From the NCBI RefSeq assembly GCF_963576615.1, contig NC_088711.1, positions 19,872,182 through 19,936,181 on the forward strand: 64,000 nt of DNA. Direction: 5' to 3'. The position numbers were made by a program, and so were the translations under genes. Origin of the DNA: Watersipora subatra. Taxonomy: Eukaryota > Bryozoa > Gymnolaemata > Cheilostomatida > Watersiporidae. The number at the start of each line of letters is the position of its first letter. Position 1 is the stretch's first letter. Shown here piece after piece: positions 49,101 to 61,675 of the stretch. Below the pieces are notes generated by a model, which was not told the DNA's origin, searched no databases, and was given only the letters and a program-made list of their open reading frames with translations.

Positions 49101-52100
49101 TTACACCTATTCATCTTTAATATCGATTGTTTAAAATACTCATGCTTCAGCTAGAATGCTGAAAGAGCATTACGCAATCGTTTTTCCTTTCGCTGGCTAA
49201 GTTAAATAATAGCTCTTGTTATAATACTATTAAGTAGCTTACTAGTTACTCAAATTCATCGGGTAAAAACCCTAGCCAATTAAAAATAAATTATCTATGC
49301 AAAAACTTTTTTATTAACCAAGCACAGTCAGGCATTCAGCTAGTCCTGTATAATGAATGTAATGCACTAAAAAGTAATCTATGACTGCCATATATATATA
49401 ACTGCTTTAGAGAGCAGACTATTTTCTGTCAGTAACCCTGATAAAGATTATGTAATTTTTATATCAAAAGAAAGAAAATTATTTTTGAACTGGGTTAACT
49501 AACAAACTGGCAGCTTACAATCTATGCAAGAGATCTGGTTTTTGTGTACTACTTGATGTCAAGTTCCTATATAACCATATAACCTCCTGTGGTTCAAAAC
49601 AGTTGGTTTACTGCTCCACTATCTCTAGTTGAAAAGTTTGATAAGGAACTTGTCTGTGCCAATAGCCTGTTTAGAGCCGGGCTTCTCAATGTGTTTTCTT
49701 TAACACGTCATTGCAGCACCATTATCATGAATCTAGTGAAACCTTTTTATAATAGTGAGCGAGTCATAGAGAGATTGCTTAAAAACTTACCTACTGCATA
49801 TTCTCCAAGCAGAGAAAAGCACATGGCTGCAGAGCTTTCTGTCTGTCCATATCCTTCAGCCACCTACATGCAATGTTATGTTATCATGCGACAACTGTTT
49901 CTCTCAAAAAGCTAACTGGGAGAGTATCACACCATGTGCGACATTCTATAACATACAAGTAGTGAAACAAGAAAATCTATATCGATCTGCTGAATATTAT
50001 GCTGCAATGCAATGTTGTCTAAGCACTACTACAACAAAACAATAAAAAATGACCATTAATAGCTACGACTGCGAACAAATCTTGAGTCGAGTTGTTGGTA
50101 GAAAAATCTGGAACAACAGTCGTCAAATTACACATTCCTGTGTTTTATTATATATGTAGACCCTTCATGTATTTTAGAATACTCAACTTTTTAGAATTTT
50201 TTTCAACAACGTTTGCAGTGTTAGGTAAGATGTTATGCTTACAATAATTTTATTATTTAGTTGTTACCATGATTTAACACATGTCAACAAAGATATGGAG
50301 TCGTCTTACCGCCGCCCCAAAGGCAAGCCGGAGAAATCTGAGAACAGGAGGAGAAATGGGTGCAGCACCAGTGATTATTCCTTTCACTCTTCCTCCTAGC
50401 ACATCTTGTATTTTTTTAAAAACTAGTTTATCCCACAGAGTCGACTTGGTTATGATGCCCCTACATTACACAATGGGAAATACCATGACATGATAGCAAA
50501 TAAGATGATAGCTATTGTTATGAGCACCCCCAGACGATATAGCTAAATACAAAGTTATAAAAACTATTTGCCAATTCTTTATTAAATTATCAAATCAAAA
50601 TAAGCTAAAGTTGTCAAACCGTTTGTAATATTCTTCCTTTTTGTTGAGAGCCGTCTGGAAAAGCCAGTTTTTAACTGCACTGCTACCCAATGTAGACATA
50701 ACCTGTAAGAGCCAACAAAGTACTTTGAGATTAATTGCACAGTTGTCCAAAAGAGCTCGGCTACATAAGCCTCTACGAAGGAATTGCAAACATATATTGT
50801 AAAAATAATAATGAAAATCTATTTGATTGCAAAGGTAATCTGAAATGCTACAAAAACAGAAACCAGCAAAGTTATGCAATAGAATGGCCCCACAGTAGAA
50901 CCAACATTCGAATAAGTTGGGATGTTCATTTCCACAATTAGTGTTGTAAATTAGTAAAGTTTTGTCAAGCATGCAAACCTGTAGCTAACATGCACACAAG
51001 GAAATATACAAATAATTTGTTAAACTTCTCCATCAGGTCAGACACAGATTTCTTCCACCAAACGCTAATTATTTTGGCCTCAGCTTTGGGTTAAGCAGCA
51101 TGTTTTTCCCTCAGTGGTATGGTATAAGGCCAAAAGAAATACTGAGTGATCAGAGGCTATCATACCTTATCATATATTTTGTTGAGTAACCTGGGAACCG
51201 ATGCAAACATTGTAGGTCTGAGATACTTGATATCATTGAGCAACTCCTTCACATCACCGCTGTAGAAACCAATTTTGAACCCTCTTGACAGCAAGCCAGG
51301 CTAAAAAGCAACGAATGTTAAAAAGGAATTCAAAGGAAGAATGCCTGGTTGCGATGAAACTAAGCTGCTTTCACAAAGCTGTTCTTGATCAAATATAATA
51401 AGGACTATAAGGGGCTTAAGTTTGAAGGAGGAAATAGAGGAGTTAGCAGCGAGCACTCAAGGTCATTGAAGCGAGCACTCAGGTCATTGAAGCAAGGACT
51501 TAAACCCATAACAAAAGATTCATTGTATTTCGTTGCGACTTGTATGTCAGTATGAAACTTTTCTTTGTACCAAAGCTGTGGGTGTATAGTCGTTAGTTAC
51601 CTACCAGCATTGCTTGCTCATAAGCATGCGCCATGGGTAGATAAGACAAATATGTTTCATCTTCTGTGAAAAAATCTGTCCCACAGCTAAATTGAGTCTC
51701 CTGTAACACATTACAAACTAGTCTAGTTAGGCACAATGATTTATACTTGAACCCTTTTAAACAATACATGAGCTAACAGCATGAGACACGATTCAACAGC
51801 ATTAGACCTGACTCAACAGCATTAGACATGATTACAGTATTAGACATGAGTCAACAATATTAGACATGAGTCAACAGCATTAGATATGAGTCAACAGCAT
51901 TAGACATTAGTCAACAACATTAGACACGAGTCAACAGTATTAGACACGAGTCAACAGTATTAGACATGATTCAACAGTATTAGACATGATTCAACAGTAT
52001 TAGACATGAGTCAACAATATTAGACATGAGTCAACAGTATTAGACACGAGTCAACAGTATTAGATATGAGTCAACAGTATTAGACACGAGTCAACAGTAT

Positions 52101-55100
52101 TAGACACGAGTCAACAGTATTAGACATGAATCAACAGTATTAGACATGATTCAACAATATTAGACATGAGTCAACAGTATTAGACACGAGTCAACAGTAT
52201 TAGATATGAGTCAACAGTATTAGACACGAGTCAACAGTATTAGACATGAGTCAACAGTATTAGACATGAGTCAACAGCATTAGACTTGAATCAACAGCAT
52301 TAGACATGAGTCAACAACATTAGACATGAGTCAACAGTGTTAGACATGAGTCAACAGCATTAGAAATGAGTCACCAGTATTAAACATGAGTCAACAGCAT
52401 TAGACGTGACTCGACAAAAAGGAGGTGGCAGTGCAGGCAATTGGTGCAGCCAACAACCAGTTTCTTAGGCTTTGCTGTTAAAGTCTACATGTAAAACACA
52501 GTTCTTCCATGTTTAGGTGACATAAATAACCGCATCCTCAGCAAGTTTTGTAAAGCTCACAAATGATGACAGAGCGCAGTGAACGATCAAATTGATTCCT
52601 CTGTGTTCAATCATTGCTCCTTTGGGTTTTCCAGTTGTTCCACTCGTATAACAGATAATACATAAGTCTTCCGGTTTGCAGATCTACAAATATCATAACA
52701 AAATAATGAACTTGAGTATTGATGCAGTCATATTACTACACTGGTTAACTATGAATAGGTAGTAGAGATCAAACTTGGCATCAATGTTCATCCTGCTAAT
52801 TCTCATGCTTAACGACTTTTTTACAAAACCTTACAATAAACTTACGTTCATTTCAACTGGATTCTTCTCACCGGCTGCCTATCAAAGACAAATAGAACTA
52901 TGCAAGAATCAAGGCTTATATGAAAACAAAATGCACCTGCCTGAGCTCTGACAAATGAAAAGGTCCATGTTTTATTAATGCAAATAAAAGTAACATTTCA
53001 TATTTTTTAAATAGAAGTTAGTTAACTACTGATTCAAAGAAAATCAGTGCCTTTTAGGGTTATCAGACAACTCAAGACGTTTCAAAATTTTAGCAATTTT
53101 GTCTTGTTTCTGATTACTCAATATGTTCCTAACATTATCGTATTATATATAGTAACCAAACATAATATAATGAAAAACAGTCTAAAAACTTTTGCCTTAA
53201 ATTTTAAAGTGTAAACAAATTTTATCATTAAAAAAACTTTAAAAAAAACAAATTTTTTTTAACTATTTTGAAAAATTTGAGGTTGTCTTCTCAATGTGCT
53301 AGCTTTTTTCTAATCCAAGTGGAGATAACACTCAGTCATATTTTGAAGCTAGTAAATTGAGCTAAAAAGTTTGAATAGAATTATTTAGCTGATCTTAGCA
53401 GTACTTCTAACCTCAACTTCAGCAAAAGAGAAAAGCTTCCAGTCCTGCTCCAAAACAGCAGCGGTTGTCTCTGGTGTAATGGCATTCATGTACACGACCG
53501 TGGATATAGTGGGTAATTTCTCTTTGCCCCAGTTCACCAAATGCTTCACTTTGTCTTCTCCATCACAAAAAACGACTTGCATTTTTGCTATAAAATATAG
53601 AAATAACAAATTTACTTGCTTTCGTTCAGACAAGTGCTGCTAAAAGTGCATTTAGCTATCCGCAATAACACTCACTCTGGTTAACGATGTGCTCGATTCC
53701 CTCGTCTCCGAGAGTATCGTACATAGGTACCATAACCATCGAGTGCTGGTAGCAGGCAAACTGAGTCATAACCATCTACAAAGAGTAAACCAACAGAAAG
53801 TCAAGGTATGTATAACTGAACTTACGATTGATGAGAAAACCATTAAGGTGGCTACTGATTTAATAGTAATGAATTCCTTAACATAAAAAATAGTATAATT
53901 TTTGAAACAAAAAATCAATATTTTATGAAAAAAGTTTAAATATTCATGTTTTTAACTAACCAAATGTTAAGCATTGCACGGGTAATAGAATAATTACTTA
54001 ACGAACTTGAGTAACTTGGAAAGCGAGATCTTTACGAGAATCTTTACTAAAACAATACCCCCATTTTTGGCCAGCTTAACAATTGTTACGCATAACGGTC
54101 AACAGTGCTAGTTATTAACCCCAAGCAAGCGCTTTAAGCGTGACTATCTTAACTAATGTAATAACTATTTGCCCAATAAATCCATGGTATTCCGTGTAGC
54201 TTATTTGTTAAGTTTGTCGCCTCCGGATCTGGGGTCTCGAGATCGAATCCATTGCCACACTAGATTTTAATTGCTATAATTGCTACAGGATTTAACCGCA
54301 AGACAAAAATAAAAACAATAAATAAAAATAGATAAAAACAATGAGATTTATATATATAGGTAGATTAAGCATTTGAGTCTGTGTTGAGATGAGCATATTG
54401 TACGGCTTGAAAAATATTTTTTGATCCTTTAAAAAAATGAAACAGTTGTTTATTGGAGATTGTATTGTGTACAGAGATTACAAGCATCCTAAACCGCTTT
54501 CAATAAATTGAACCTTGTTTATGTTTCATTAAATTTTAAGCAAATTACAGACTCATAATATTATTTCTTTTTTTGCTCAACTACCACAATTTTGTACCCA
54601 ACTAGTGGTGTATGTCTCAAATTCACATCAACAAATACAACAGATTTAGTATTTTTTGCCAATGTATGCAATTTTAATTACTACTACATACATTGGGATT
54701 CAAAAACCTCTTTTTAATGTGCAAATATACAAAAAAGCCCCGAGTTTACTGAATAATTGGCAAACAAATTTTTACACTTGAATCGTTAAATATTGCATAA
54801 AAGTTACCTTCATAAATAATCACCAAAAAAAGATACAATTTAATCTATTTCAATACAATATGATTTTCGAATAATCGCTATTAATTAGCTAATAAAGAAA
54901 TATGAATGAAATTCTTCTGGTAGCTAACACTCAAAGGCACAGGTTTAATGCAACCAACTTTTCAAATGACCATTTCCCAGACAACACGGTAAAAACAACC
55001 GAGCTGCAATTGTTATTAGTTAGCTAATATGAAAAATGAAACAAATCCTTCCAGTATTTGATGCTAAAATTCATGTCTAAACAATTACCTCTTCAGATTT

Positions 55101-58100
55101 TTGCTAATATTCACTAGTTCAACTTTACATCTTTTATGATCTAGAAACATTATTATTATTATCGACCAAAGTTAATAAATTCTAAAATAAGATGAGCGCG
55201 GAAGTTGAGCAACGAGTATTGATGATATACCAGTGATCAGTAATAGTGGATCATCATCTCCACTATTGTCATCTCTACTATCATCATCCCTACTATCGTC
55301 ATCTCTAATATCGTCACCTCTATTATCATCATCTCTACTATCATCATTCCTACTATCGTCATCTCTACTATCATCATCTCTACTATCGTCATCTCCACTA
55401 TCATCATCTCTATTATCATCATGTCCACTATCGTCATCTCCACTATCGTCATCTTCACTATCGTCATCTCCACTATCGTCATCTCCACTATCGTCATCTC
55501 CACTATCATCATCCCTACTATCCCGAACCAAAGAATTACGCGCTTTTAATGCTTCCTAGCAGCTGGCTTACAAACCAAATAATTTTAAAACTATAAATTT
55601 TAGTGAATACTAAACGAACCCTTATTCTAAAAATTTAAAACAGTGAACAATAAAAGGGTGAACAATAAAAAACTGGCGGTATTGCCAGTTTACCACTCTG
55701 TCAGGAACCATACCTCAGCCCGATTTTTAGAGAACATGCCTACGAGTGATTCTTGAGATGGAGCGAGGCCGAGCCACCTCAGGCCGTATCCTATGTCAGT
55801 TACCCTTGCCATTACCTGACAAGACAAAGAAACGTGGCTCATGAACAGGCATATAACTGCTGAGCAATTGTCTAGCTAAGGCTAAAACAGAAACTGTTAT
55901 TAGTTGTTGTTTCTAGGACAAACATACCGTACATGGTATATATGCTATAATCATAACGCAGTACCCTAGTAATAAATAATCAGTTACAAGGGCAATAAGA
56001 GTTTGGCCATCTGCATAAGATCCTACACATTGGACAGCTATTTGGTTCCAAACTAATGTAATATACATTTGCTCGTAATGGAATCACAAACCATTTTTAC
56101 ATTTTCTGTCCAATTTTATCACTAAAAAACAGTTAGAGATGAACACAAATAGAGAGGAATTTTATTTCTATGTACAAACTAATAATTTCTAATTGGCTGC
56201 TTTATTAAAACTCAACTCCATGGCTGTTGATTGGCTAACCTGTGTCTATTTACTGAGTGAATATAACCCATCCACTCTATCCTTTGGATGGTGCAAGGCC
56301 CAGCACAGCTGTTGTTGTTAGGTGTTACTGTTAGGTGATAACTTCAATATTTGAAATGCGCAAACTATACAGAAATATATAGTGTCATTCATAACTATCT
56401 ATGCATGCATTTTTGTAAAAAATAATTATTTAGTACCATAATAAATACATTAAATAATTGAATTTTAGTTAAGTACATGTATGTATAGCATTTTATATAG
56501 CATTTATTCTTGTGTAGTTTGAATACTCAATATTTCACTATGATGGCCTTTTAGATAACTTTTTGTCTTATAAACATAGTAAGATTCCAATAAATATGCA
56601 AAACTTCATGCTGAATAAACAGCAATAATCCACTGCTGATGATTATTTGAAGAAAAATGATGGAAACGGTTTTTGATTAGATTAGTTGTAGCTTTGGTTT
56701 GGGAAGGTACACATCATAGGCATATACCGGTTTCTAAATATTTTATGTAATCCATCTATAGTTAGAAAAGTTTTAAGAACTAGATGACCTCAGCATAGCA
56801 GCTTAGAAACACCAAATAAGAGGAAACACGATTCTATTTTTTGGTCTTAGTAGGGGGAACAATTCCTCGAGTATTTAAACTACTTTTTAACGAGAGCCAC
56901 CATAATAATAGAGGACATGTTACCATTAAGGTATTCCTGCCAGCCAAAGGCCTGGCTACACACCATTAAATCATACAGTTGACCTATGGCGCAGATATTT
57001 CATGTGGCTAAACATACCAACATTACTGAATGGTGTGTATATAGACTTTGCCACAGAATAACCAATGAGAATTGGCCTCAGCTATGATGTCCTCGCTCAA
57101 TTTTTCATTAACGTTACATTTATTATGTATTTTCAGCATATTTATTACTTGATATGGATCATCAGCAATTTGTGATAGAAATAACATTTGCGCAGCTACT
57201 TGTACTGCTGTATTTTTGTTCAAGGAAAAACATGCTAGATGCCAACCCCGCATGGCAGCCAAACAATGATTGTTTGAGTCATGATAGCAAAATATGAAGT
57301 AGCACGCGATCGTTGACTCGCCTTGGGTTTTGTCAATTCTGGATCAAGCCGAGGACAAACCAAAGTTTTTCTCATTTGGCACACCCACAGTTGAGAGCTT
57401 GCCTGAGACAATTCAACATGACTAAAATGTTTTCATTACAATACAAGTTGCTCCCAGTTAATGATTCGCTAAACTGTTAGTCAGCTGCTTTCAGTAATAT
57501 GATTTTATCACATATGTTGCTATATCTCACACATATTATAGTACAATTTAATTACGTGACACGCTCGCTTAATGACGATTCGGAGTTGCGACGGCATGTT
57601 AAAAATTGTGCAAGTTGTCAAAATTATGCTTAAAGAAGCTAAATGAAAAAATGTATATAAATAGTTATATATATTCTTTTCATTTAGCTTCTTTAAACTT
57701 AATTTGACCATTTGCACAATTTTCGACATGTCGTCGCAACTCCAAATCGTCATTAAGCATAATATGCTTAATGACGATACATATATTATATGTATATACA
57801 TATACAAATATACAAATATACATATATATACATATACAGTTAGTATTACTAAAATGCTAAAGAAAACTCTCAACAAAAAATAGAATTTCCATTGGGTACA
57901 ATAATACGGTAAGTAAAAATAATATTTAGCTAGGAGTCACTATAAAATTGTTTTACCCTATGGTGCTCTTCAGGTGTAAATTGGTGAATTTATATGTATA
58001 TATATATAACTGACCTTACATACAGCTACCTTCTAACAGGTTAGTGACCAGCTAGAATTGTGAAATATACGGGCTCTAAGGCTAGCGTACTATGACCTAT

Positions 58101-61100
58101 TCAGCGTCTGAAGTAATATCGAAATATTAATATGTTTAAGTGCTCAGCAATGAGTATTCATATTTACCTCTGAAAAGGTAAGCCAATTATCAAATCCTGT
58201 TTCAACTGAGCTCCTCCATCCAAAACATTTCCTGCTTCCTGAAATGAGTGACAAAGCTAGAATTAGCGAGTGGTAAACAAAGATAAGCCTGTTTTAACAG
58301 TTTGATCATGTTTCTACAGGGCTGAGGGGCATCAGTCTTTAACACCCTCTCTGATGCTTATTGTCACCGATCTCTGGAACATCATGTCATACAGGGATTC
58401 AACCACTCCAAGAAAAGTTTCACTCGCCGTTAGGACAGAAGTAGAATGAGTTGATATGGAGTGGCTACACATGCAGATGTTTTAGGAAACTTCTGTTCAA
58501 CAAGAGGCAAAGCGCTGGTGTTGTCGCGATACAGATTGAACATGCGTACCAATGTTCTCTTCCCGATGCTTTATATAAACTTAATGATTTTAAGAAATTT
58601 TGGTGATGGCCTTGTTCGCAGAAAGAATTATCATGGTGATGCGCAAAAATCAGCAGTTTTTTAAATACAAAATGTGTGTTCGTTTATAATCGAATTACCA
58701 ATAAGTTCGATATAGAATGGTGTTAAACCATTGTACCTGGTTTAGACCAATGTCGCACGGATGGCATGTGAGGTGATGCGCCTTATCACAACCCACAAGA
58801 GAATACTCTTGTGGAGTGCGTGTAGAATTTAGTTGGATCATACTGCATTTTCATAGCTATCGTGGTTAACATAAATAGCACACATGCATGAGCTTGCATA
58901 GCAGGGCGCAGCACATCACACGACATTGGTCTGAGCTAGGCATTACAATTCCGCTGGCCTAACTGCTGAATGCTTTGATGCTCTGAGTATCTGTTCAGAC
59001 GGTCAGACGCTGCAATGCTATGGTAAGGTTTTTTATGAAGCGTAGAACAACATTATATGCAGATCAGAGAAAGCCATCTGTTTAAACCACGACGATGTGC
59101 ATCAATCAGTATAATCGTTAGCTAGAAATTATTAGGTCACTCGCCGAACTTGAGGAAGCTGTTTCTGTTCATACTATCAAGCAAGGTAACAAATATTCAG
59201 AGGTATTACGAAGGAATTTACTCTGACAAATAAATCAGTCTCTAGAGCGTTAGACCATCGACCGTCTACTTATGTCTACCATGTTCTTGTTCCATATGAA
59301 ATCAGCTTTTTATCGGCTTTTTATAATATTTCGTTAGATAATCACAGGGATGTAATGAAGCGGCGTAACATAAATATTGGATTTAATGATGATCAGAAAT
59401 AAGTCAGTGTGTTGGGTAATTTACATTCCACATTGTATCACGTTATACTCTGTCCCTCGAATCACTTTACCCTAGTACGGTTCTGACTAGATGCACAAGA
59501 ATTAAGAAACATCAAAACTATTTACATCGTATATACCGCATTTTTAGTTTGGAACAGACATCCGAATCTGATCAATGTATGAAAATTTTGTGTGTAAAAC
59601 AGATAGGCTACATATAATATAACGTGACACCATCAAAAGCCTTAGGACCACAACTGTCAAGACAGAGCAATGGGAATATCTCACAAAATCCTACCAAACT
59701 TTTTCACAGCTTCGTCAAACATATCATACAAGGATTTGGAAGCATCCATTGAATCTGGTGGGACATACTTGGAACGCCTGCATGCTGGGATATCCTACAA
59801 GGCAGCAATCAATGAATGGCCGTGTAAAGGCTGTAGGAAGGAAAAATTGCGGAAATACAAGTTAAAAGGTGAAGGCAGGATACGTATATTCAATATGGAA
59901 GGCCTATAATTCTCACAACTTAGAACTATGAGATAATTTGTAGGAATAGTCCTGGTATGAGTAGAGTAGCAGAAAATTTTAAAAGTTATACAGCTGTAAC
60001 AACAAAATTTATAATGCATGCGATTCAAAGCTTATCTAGAACAGCGAAGTACTAGCGGTGAACTTCACTAAAAGCTGGTTCACATGTGATCACAGTATGT
60101 AAGAGTTGTCCTTTCGACAATTATTTGTCGACTATATGCGCCGTAGACCGATGGCATCGCTGTGGGTACACAGATATGTCAATGAACATTCTAGCTGTTA
60201 AACTTTTTCAAAATTTCGCTGTGTATCCATGACAGTTAGCCTGGGCATGGCTCTTTTGGGGGGAGGGGAGAGAGAGATCTCTCTCTCCTCCCCACCCCCA
60301 AGAGAGCCATGCCCAGGCCCCATGACAGTCTATACAATGTGTACCACTTCAGCAACGGTGATTGACTGTCATGGATAACTTGATCTATATTTTCCTTCAC
60401 GATAGTTGCTGCGGGACTAATTACATCACTTATCGGTTCAGCGACAGCATGGTATAATAAGACTGCTATGCCATGGACTATTCACTGATGTAAACGCAGA
60501 TGGGTTTGTGATAGTGGGAACATTGTTATCACAGACAATCACTGATGCATTGTGGGATTAACGTTGACGTATGGTAATACAGGGTCCACCAGTCTTAATG
60601 ATAGTCAGCAGGAAAAGTAGATCATTTTTGGTAAGTTGAGTAAATTCTTGAAGAAATGACAATAACTGCTCTGTACTAAATACGAAATACATACATGTAG
60701 TAGGCCTATATACTTTTATATAATTATATATATGAGTGTAGTATGTACTATATATATAATGTATGTATGCTTGTATATGCTCTGTACCAAAGTGTATTGA
60801 CTGTGGCAAAGTTAAAATTATAGCAATGCTTATCTACAGAGGAAAACCTTTAATGCAAATATCACAAAAGTAAAGCTTGGCAATCGACATTTTTCATTCA
60901 TGAACTTGAAAGACAGTTTGTGTGTTTTTTTCATTCTTTTCCAATAGCGACGACCCGACCAGCAAGAATACCTAATAAGCGTATTATTATTACACACCTT
61001 TACTGACTACTTGTTAATTCTACTAACTTCCTTCAGCAATTGCAGATCTGAACTTGATAGCTTTTTTTACGGTCAGAGCCAGTCAAGCAACCTGGCTGAC

Positions 61101-61671
61101 ATAATCAGTGCAAGTTTGAGGATACCAGAGAGCTATGACTGTGGTTCCTCAACCTTCCTCTGTCACAGCTTTATTTGCATGTTATGACGGATATGGAAGA
61201 CACCGACAAGCCGAACACATGAACTGACGATTGCTGATATTCAACAAACATTTGAAGCAAGTTACAGAGCAGACGCTCTGTATTGAGCAAGAGCATAAAC
61301 CACTTCACCCCTTTAGCGGTGACGGCCATCGGTCTAGGTACAAGCTACCTGGTTTGAGATCTGCATAGATGTAAACCGTATCAGTGAAGAAAGAGTTAGA
61401 ATGAAGATGTTAGATCTATGGCTAATAAAGTTGACGAAGGCTGCTCTAGTCTAATTCATTTCAAGTATTACTAGCTGGAAACACAGGCAGAGTTCATCAA
61501 ATAGTGAGCCCGTCTTACAGAACTTACCGGCACTTCAATGCTCTGCTGGGCTAAGAAGCTCGGATCGAACCGATAGCCTTCAGGATCTGAAGTAGCCCAT
61601 GTATAGGCAGCGTAGCTAGCCAGACCCGCTAGAGTGGCTGTCGCTGCCGGCTTACTAAGTAAGCTGTCCAT
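46105..61671 (-). CDS. ACSL1: Long-chain-fatty-acid CoA ligase, ACSL1/5/6 type, complete
   Basis: Seventeen exons in transcript order: 61671-61528, 59794-59695, 58238-58168, 55815-55714, 53775-53676, 53587-53412, 52878-52846, 52683-52531, 51700-51605, 51300-51166, 50702-50620, 50460-50310, 49863-49791, 48756-48551, 46889-46737, 46644-46474, 46239-46105. Phases agree throughout; 693 aa (human ACSL1 698). The enzyme activates long-chain fatty acids to acyl-CoA (ATP to AMP + PPi) at ER or outer mitochondrial membranes. Visible are an N-terminal hydrophobic anchor (about residues 8-27), the ATP/AMP loop [11 protein letters not shown] (254-264), EGYGQTES (451-458), [10 protein letters not shown] with D535, the signature [21 protein letters not shown] (549 on, split here by length), and [10 protein letters not shown] near the C-terminus. 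The exon 11 donor is weak (cg/gtttga). An acceptor AG lies four bases before the ATG, so a 5'UTR exon is expected upstream. Orthology within ACSL1/5/6 is not resolved. Confidence 0.97.
47091..47388. mobile_element. Foldback MITE, family B copy 3, nested in pogo-like element
   Basis: Matches the copy at 30203-30641: tatttatcaggaagtat, ttttaggtgatgcgaccgcc, cagattaaaattggcaaaac, atcgcggttaaaacgcccag, then the inverted half cttaaaacgtcttgtcagtc. Lying inside the pogo-like element, it must have inserted later. Confidence 0.8.
47528..47860 (-). pseudogene. N-terminal fragment of Tigger/pogo-type transposase
   Basis: About 110 codons from ATG at 47860 ([20 protein letters not shown]). The first 55 residues form a CENP-B/psq-type helix-turn-helix ([20 protein letters not shown]), followed by the start of a second Tc5/CENPB-type DNA-binding helix set ([20 protein letters not shown]). 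In full-length relatives a DDE catalytic domain follows; here only about 300 bp of non-MITE sequence remains before the element end, so the catalytic domain is missing. It may encode nothing today; a DNA-binding remnant is possible. Confidence 0.85.
51775..52412. repeat. 20-bp minisatellite with AP-1-like sites, about 31 copies
   Basis: Perfect 20-base periodicity over roughly 600 bp; unit tattagacatgagtcaacag (tatgagtca, cgagtca and tgattca variants). It fills most of the ACSL intron between exons 8 and 9. TGAGTCA, the AP-1/TRE consensus, occurs 15 times and TGACTCA once. Confidence 0.97.
54190..54285 (+). mobile_element. tRNA-derived SINE-like copy (e)
   Basis: In the ACSL intron between exons 4 and 5. 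The tRNA-like head is cgtgtagcttatttgttaag, then ggggtctcgagatcgaatcc (B-box), followed by tagattttaattgctataat, which resembles the gattttaatcgatag of copy (b). Confidence 0.5.
55232..55522. repeat. 15-bp minisatellite, about 18 copies
   Basis: Unit atcgtcatctccact with atcatcatctctact variants, in the ACSL intron between exons 4 and 5. Period 15 keeps frames open, giving spurious Ser/Leu-rich (plus) and Asp-rich (minus) peptides. Confidence 0.95.
57567..57758. mobile_element. Short foldback element, family E
   Basis: Arms of about 83 bp, 57567-57649 (gcttaatgacgattcggagt) and 57677-57758 (actccaaatcgtcattaagc), are close to perfect inverse copies separated by 27 AT-rich bases. A further partial copy, gcttaatgacgat, follows at 57766. 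In the ACSL intron between exons 3 and 4. Confidence 0.85.
57780..57840. repeat. TATA/CATA microsatellite
   Basis: tatatgtatatacatatacaaat-like AT dinucleotide-rich tract next to the family E foldback. Confidence 0.8.
60074..60593. mobile_element. TIR MITE, family A copy 2, with hairpin insertion
   Basis: In ACSL intron 1. Left end agctggttcacatgtgatca; internal gcagatgggtttgtgatagt matches copy 1 at 26855-27300. It is more degenerate than copy 1 and carries an extra 93 bp (60237-60329) absent from copy 1. Confidence 0.8.
60240..60317. repeat. 39-bp-arm hairpin flanked by 10-bp direct repeats
   Basis: cctgggcatggctcttttgg pairs with the tail of the right arm, aagagagccatgcccagg, and the centre is a perfect agagagagatctctctct palindrome. 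CCATGACAGT flanks it at 60227-60236 and 60320-60329. Confidence 0.92.
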
Positions 61672-61675
61672 CACC

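Noticed and set aside
49589-49915. 108-codon plus-strand frame
   Set aside because: It overlaps the ACSL exon 49791-49863 on the opposite strand and shows no recognisable protein.
51775-52412. CRISPR-like regular direct repeats
   Set aside because: The repeats are contiguous with no unique spacers, and the context is an animal intron; this is a minisatellite.
55172-55559. Asp/Ser repeat protein on the minus strand and Ser/Leu repeat on the plus strand
   Set aside because: Artefact of a 15-bp minisatellite in an ACSL intron; splice sites of the flanking exons exclude it.
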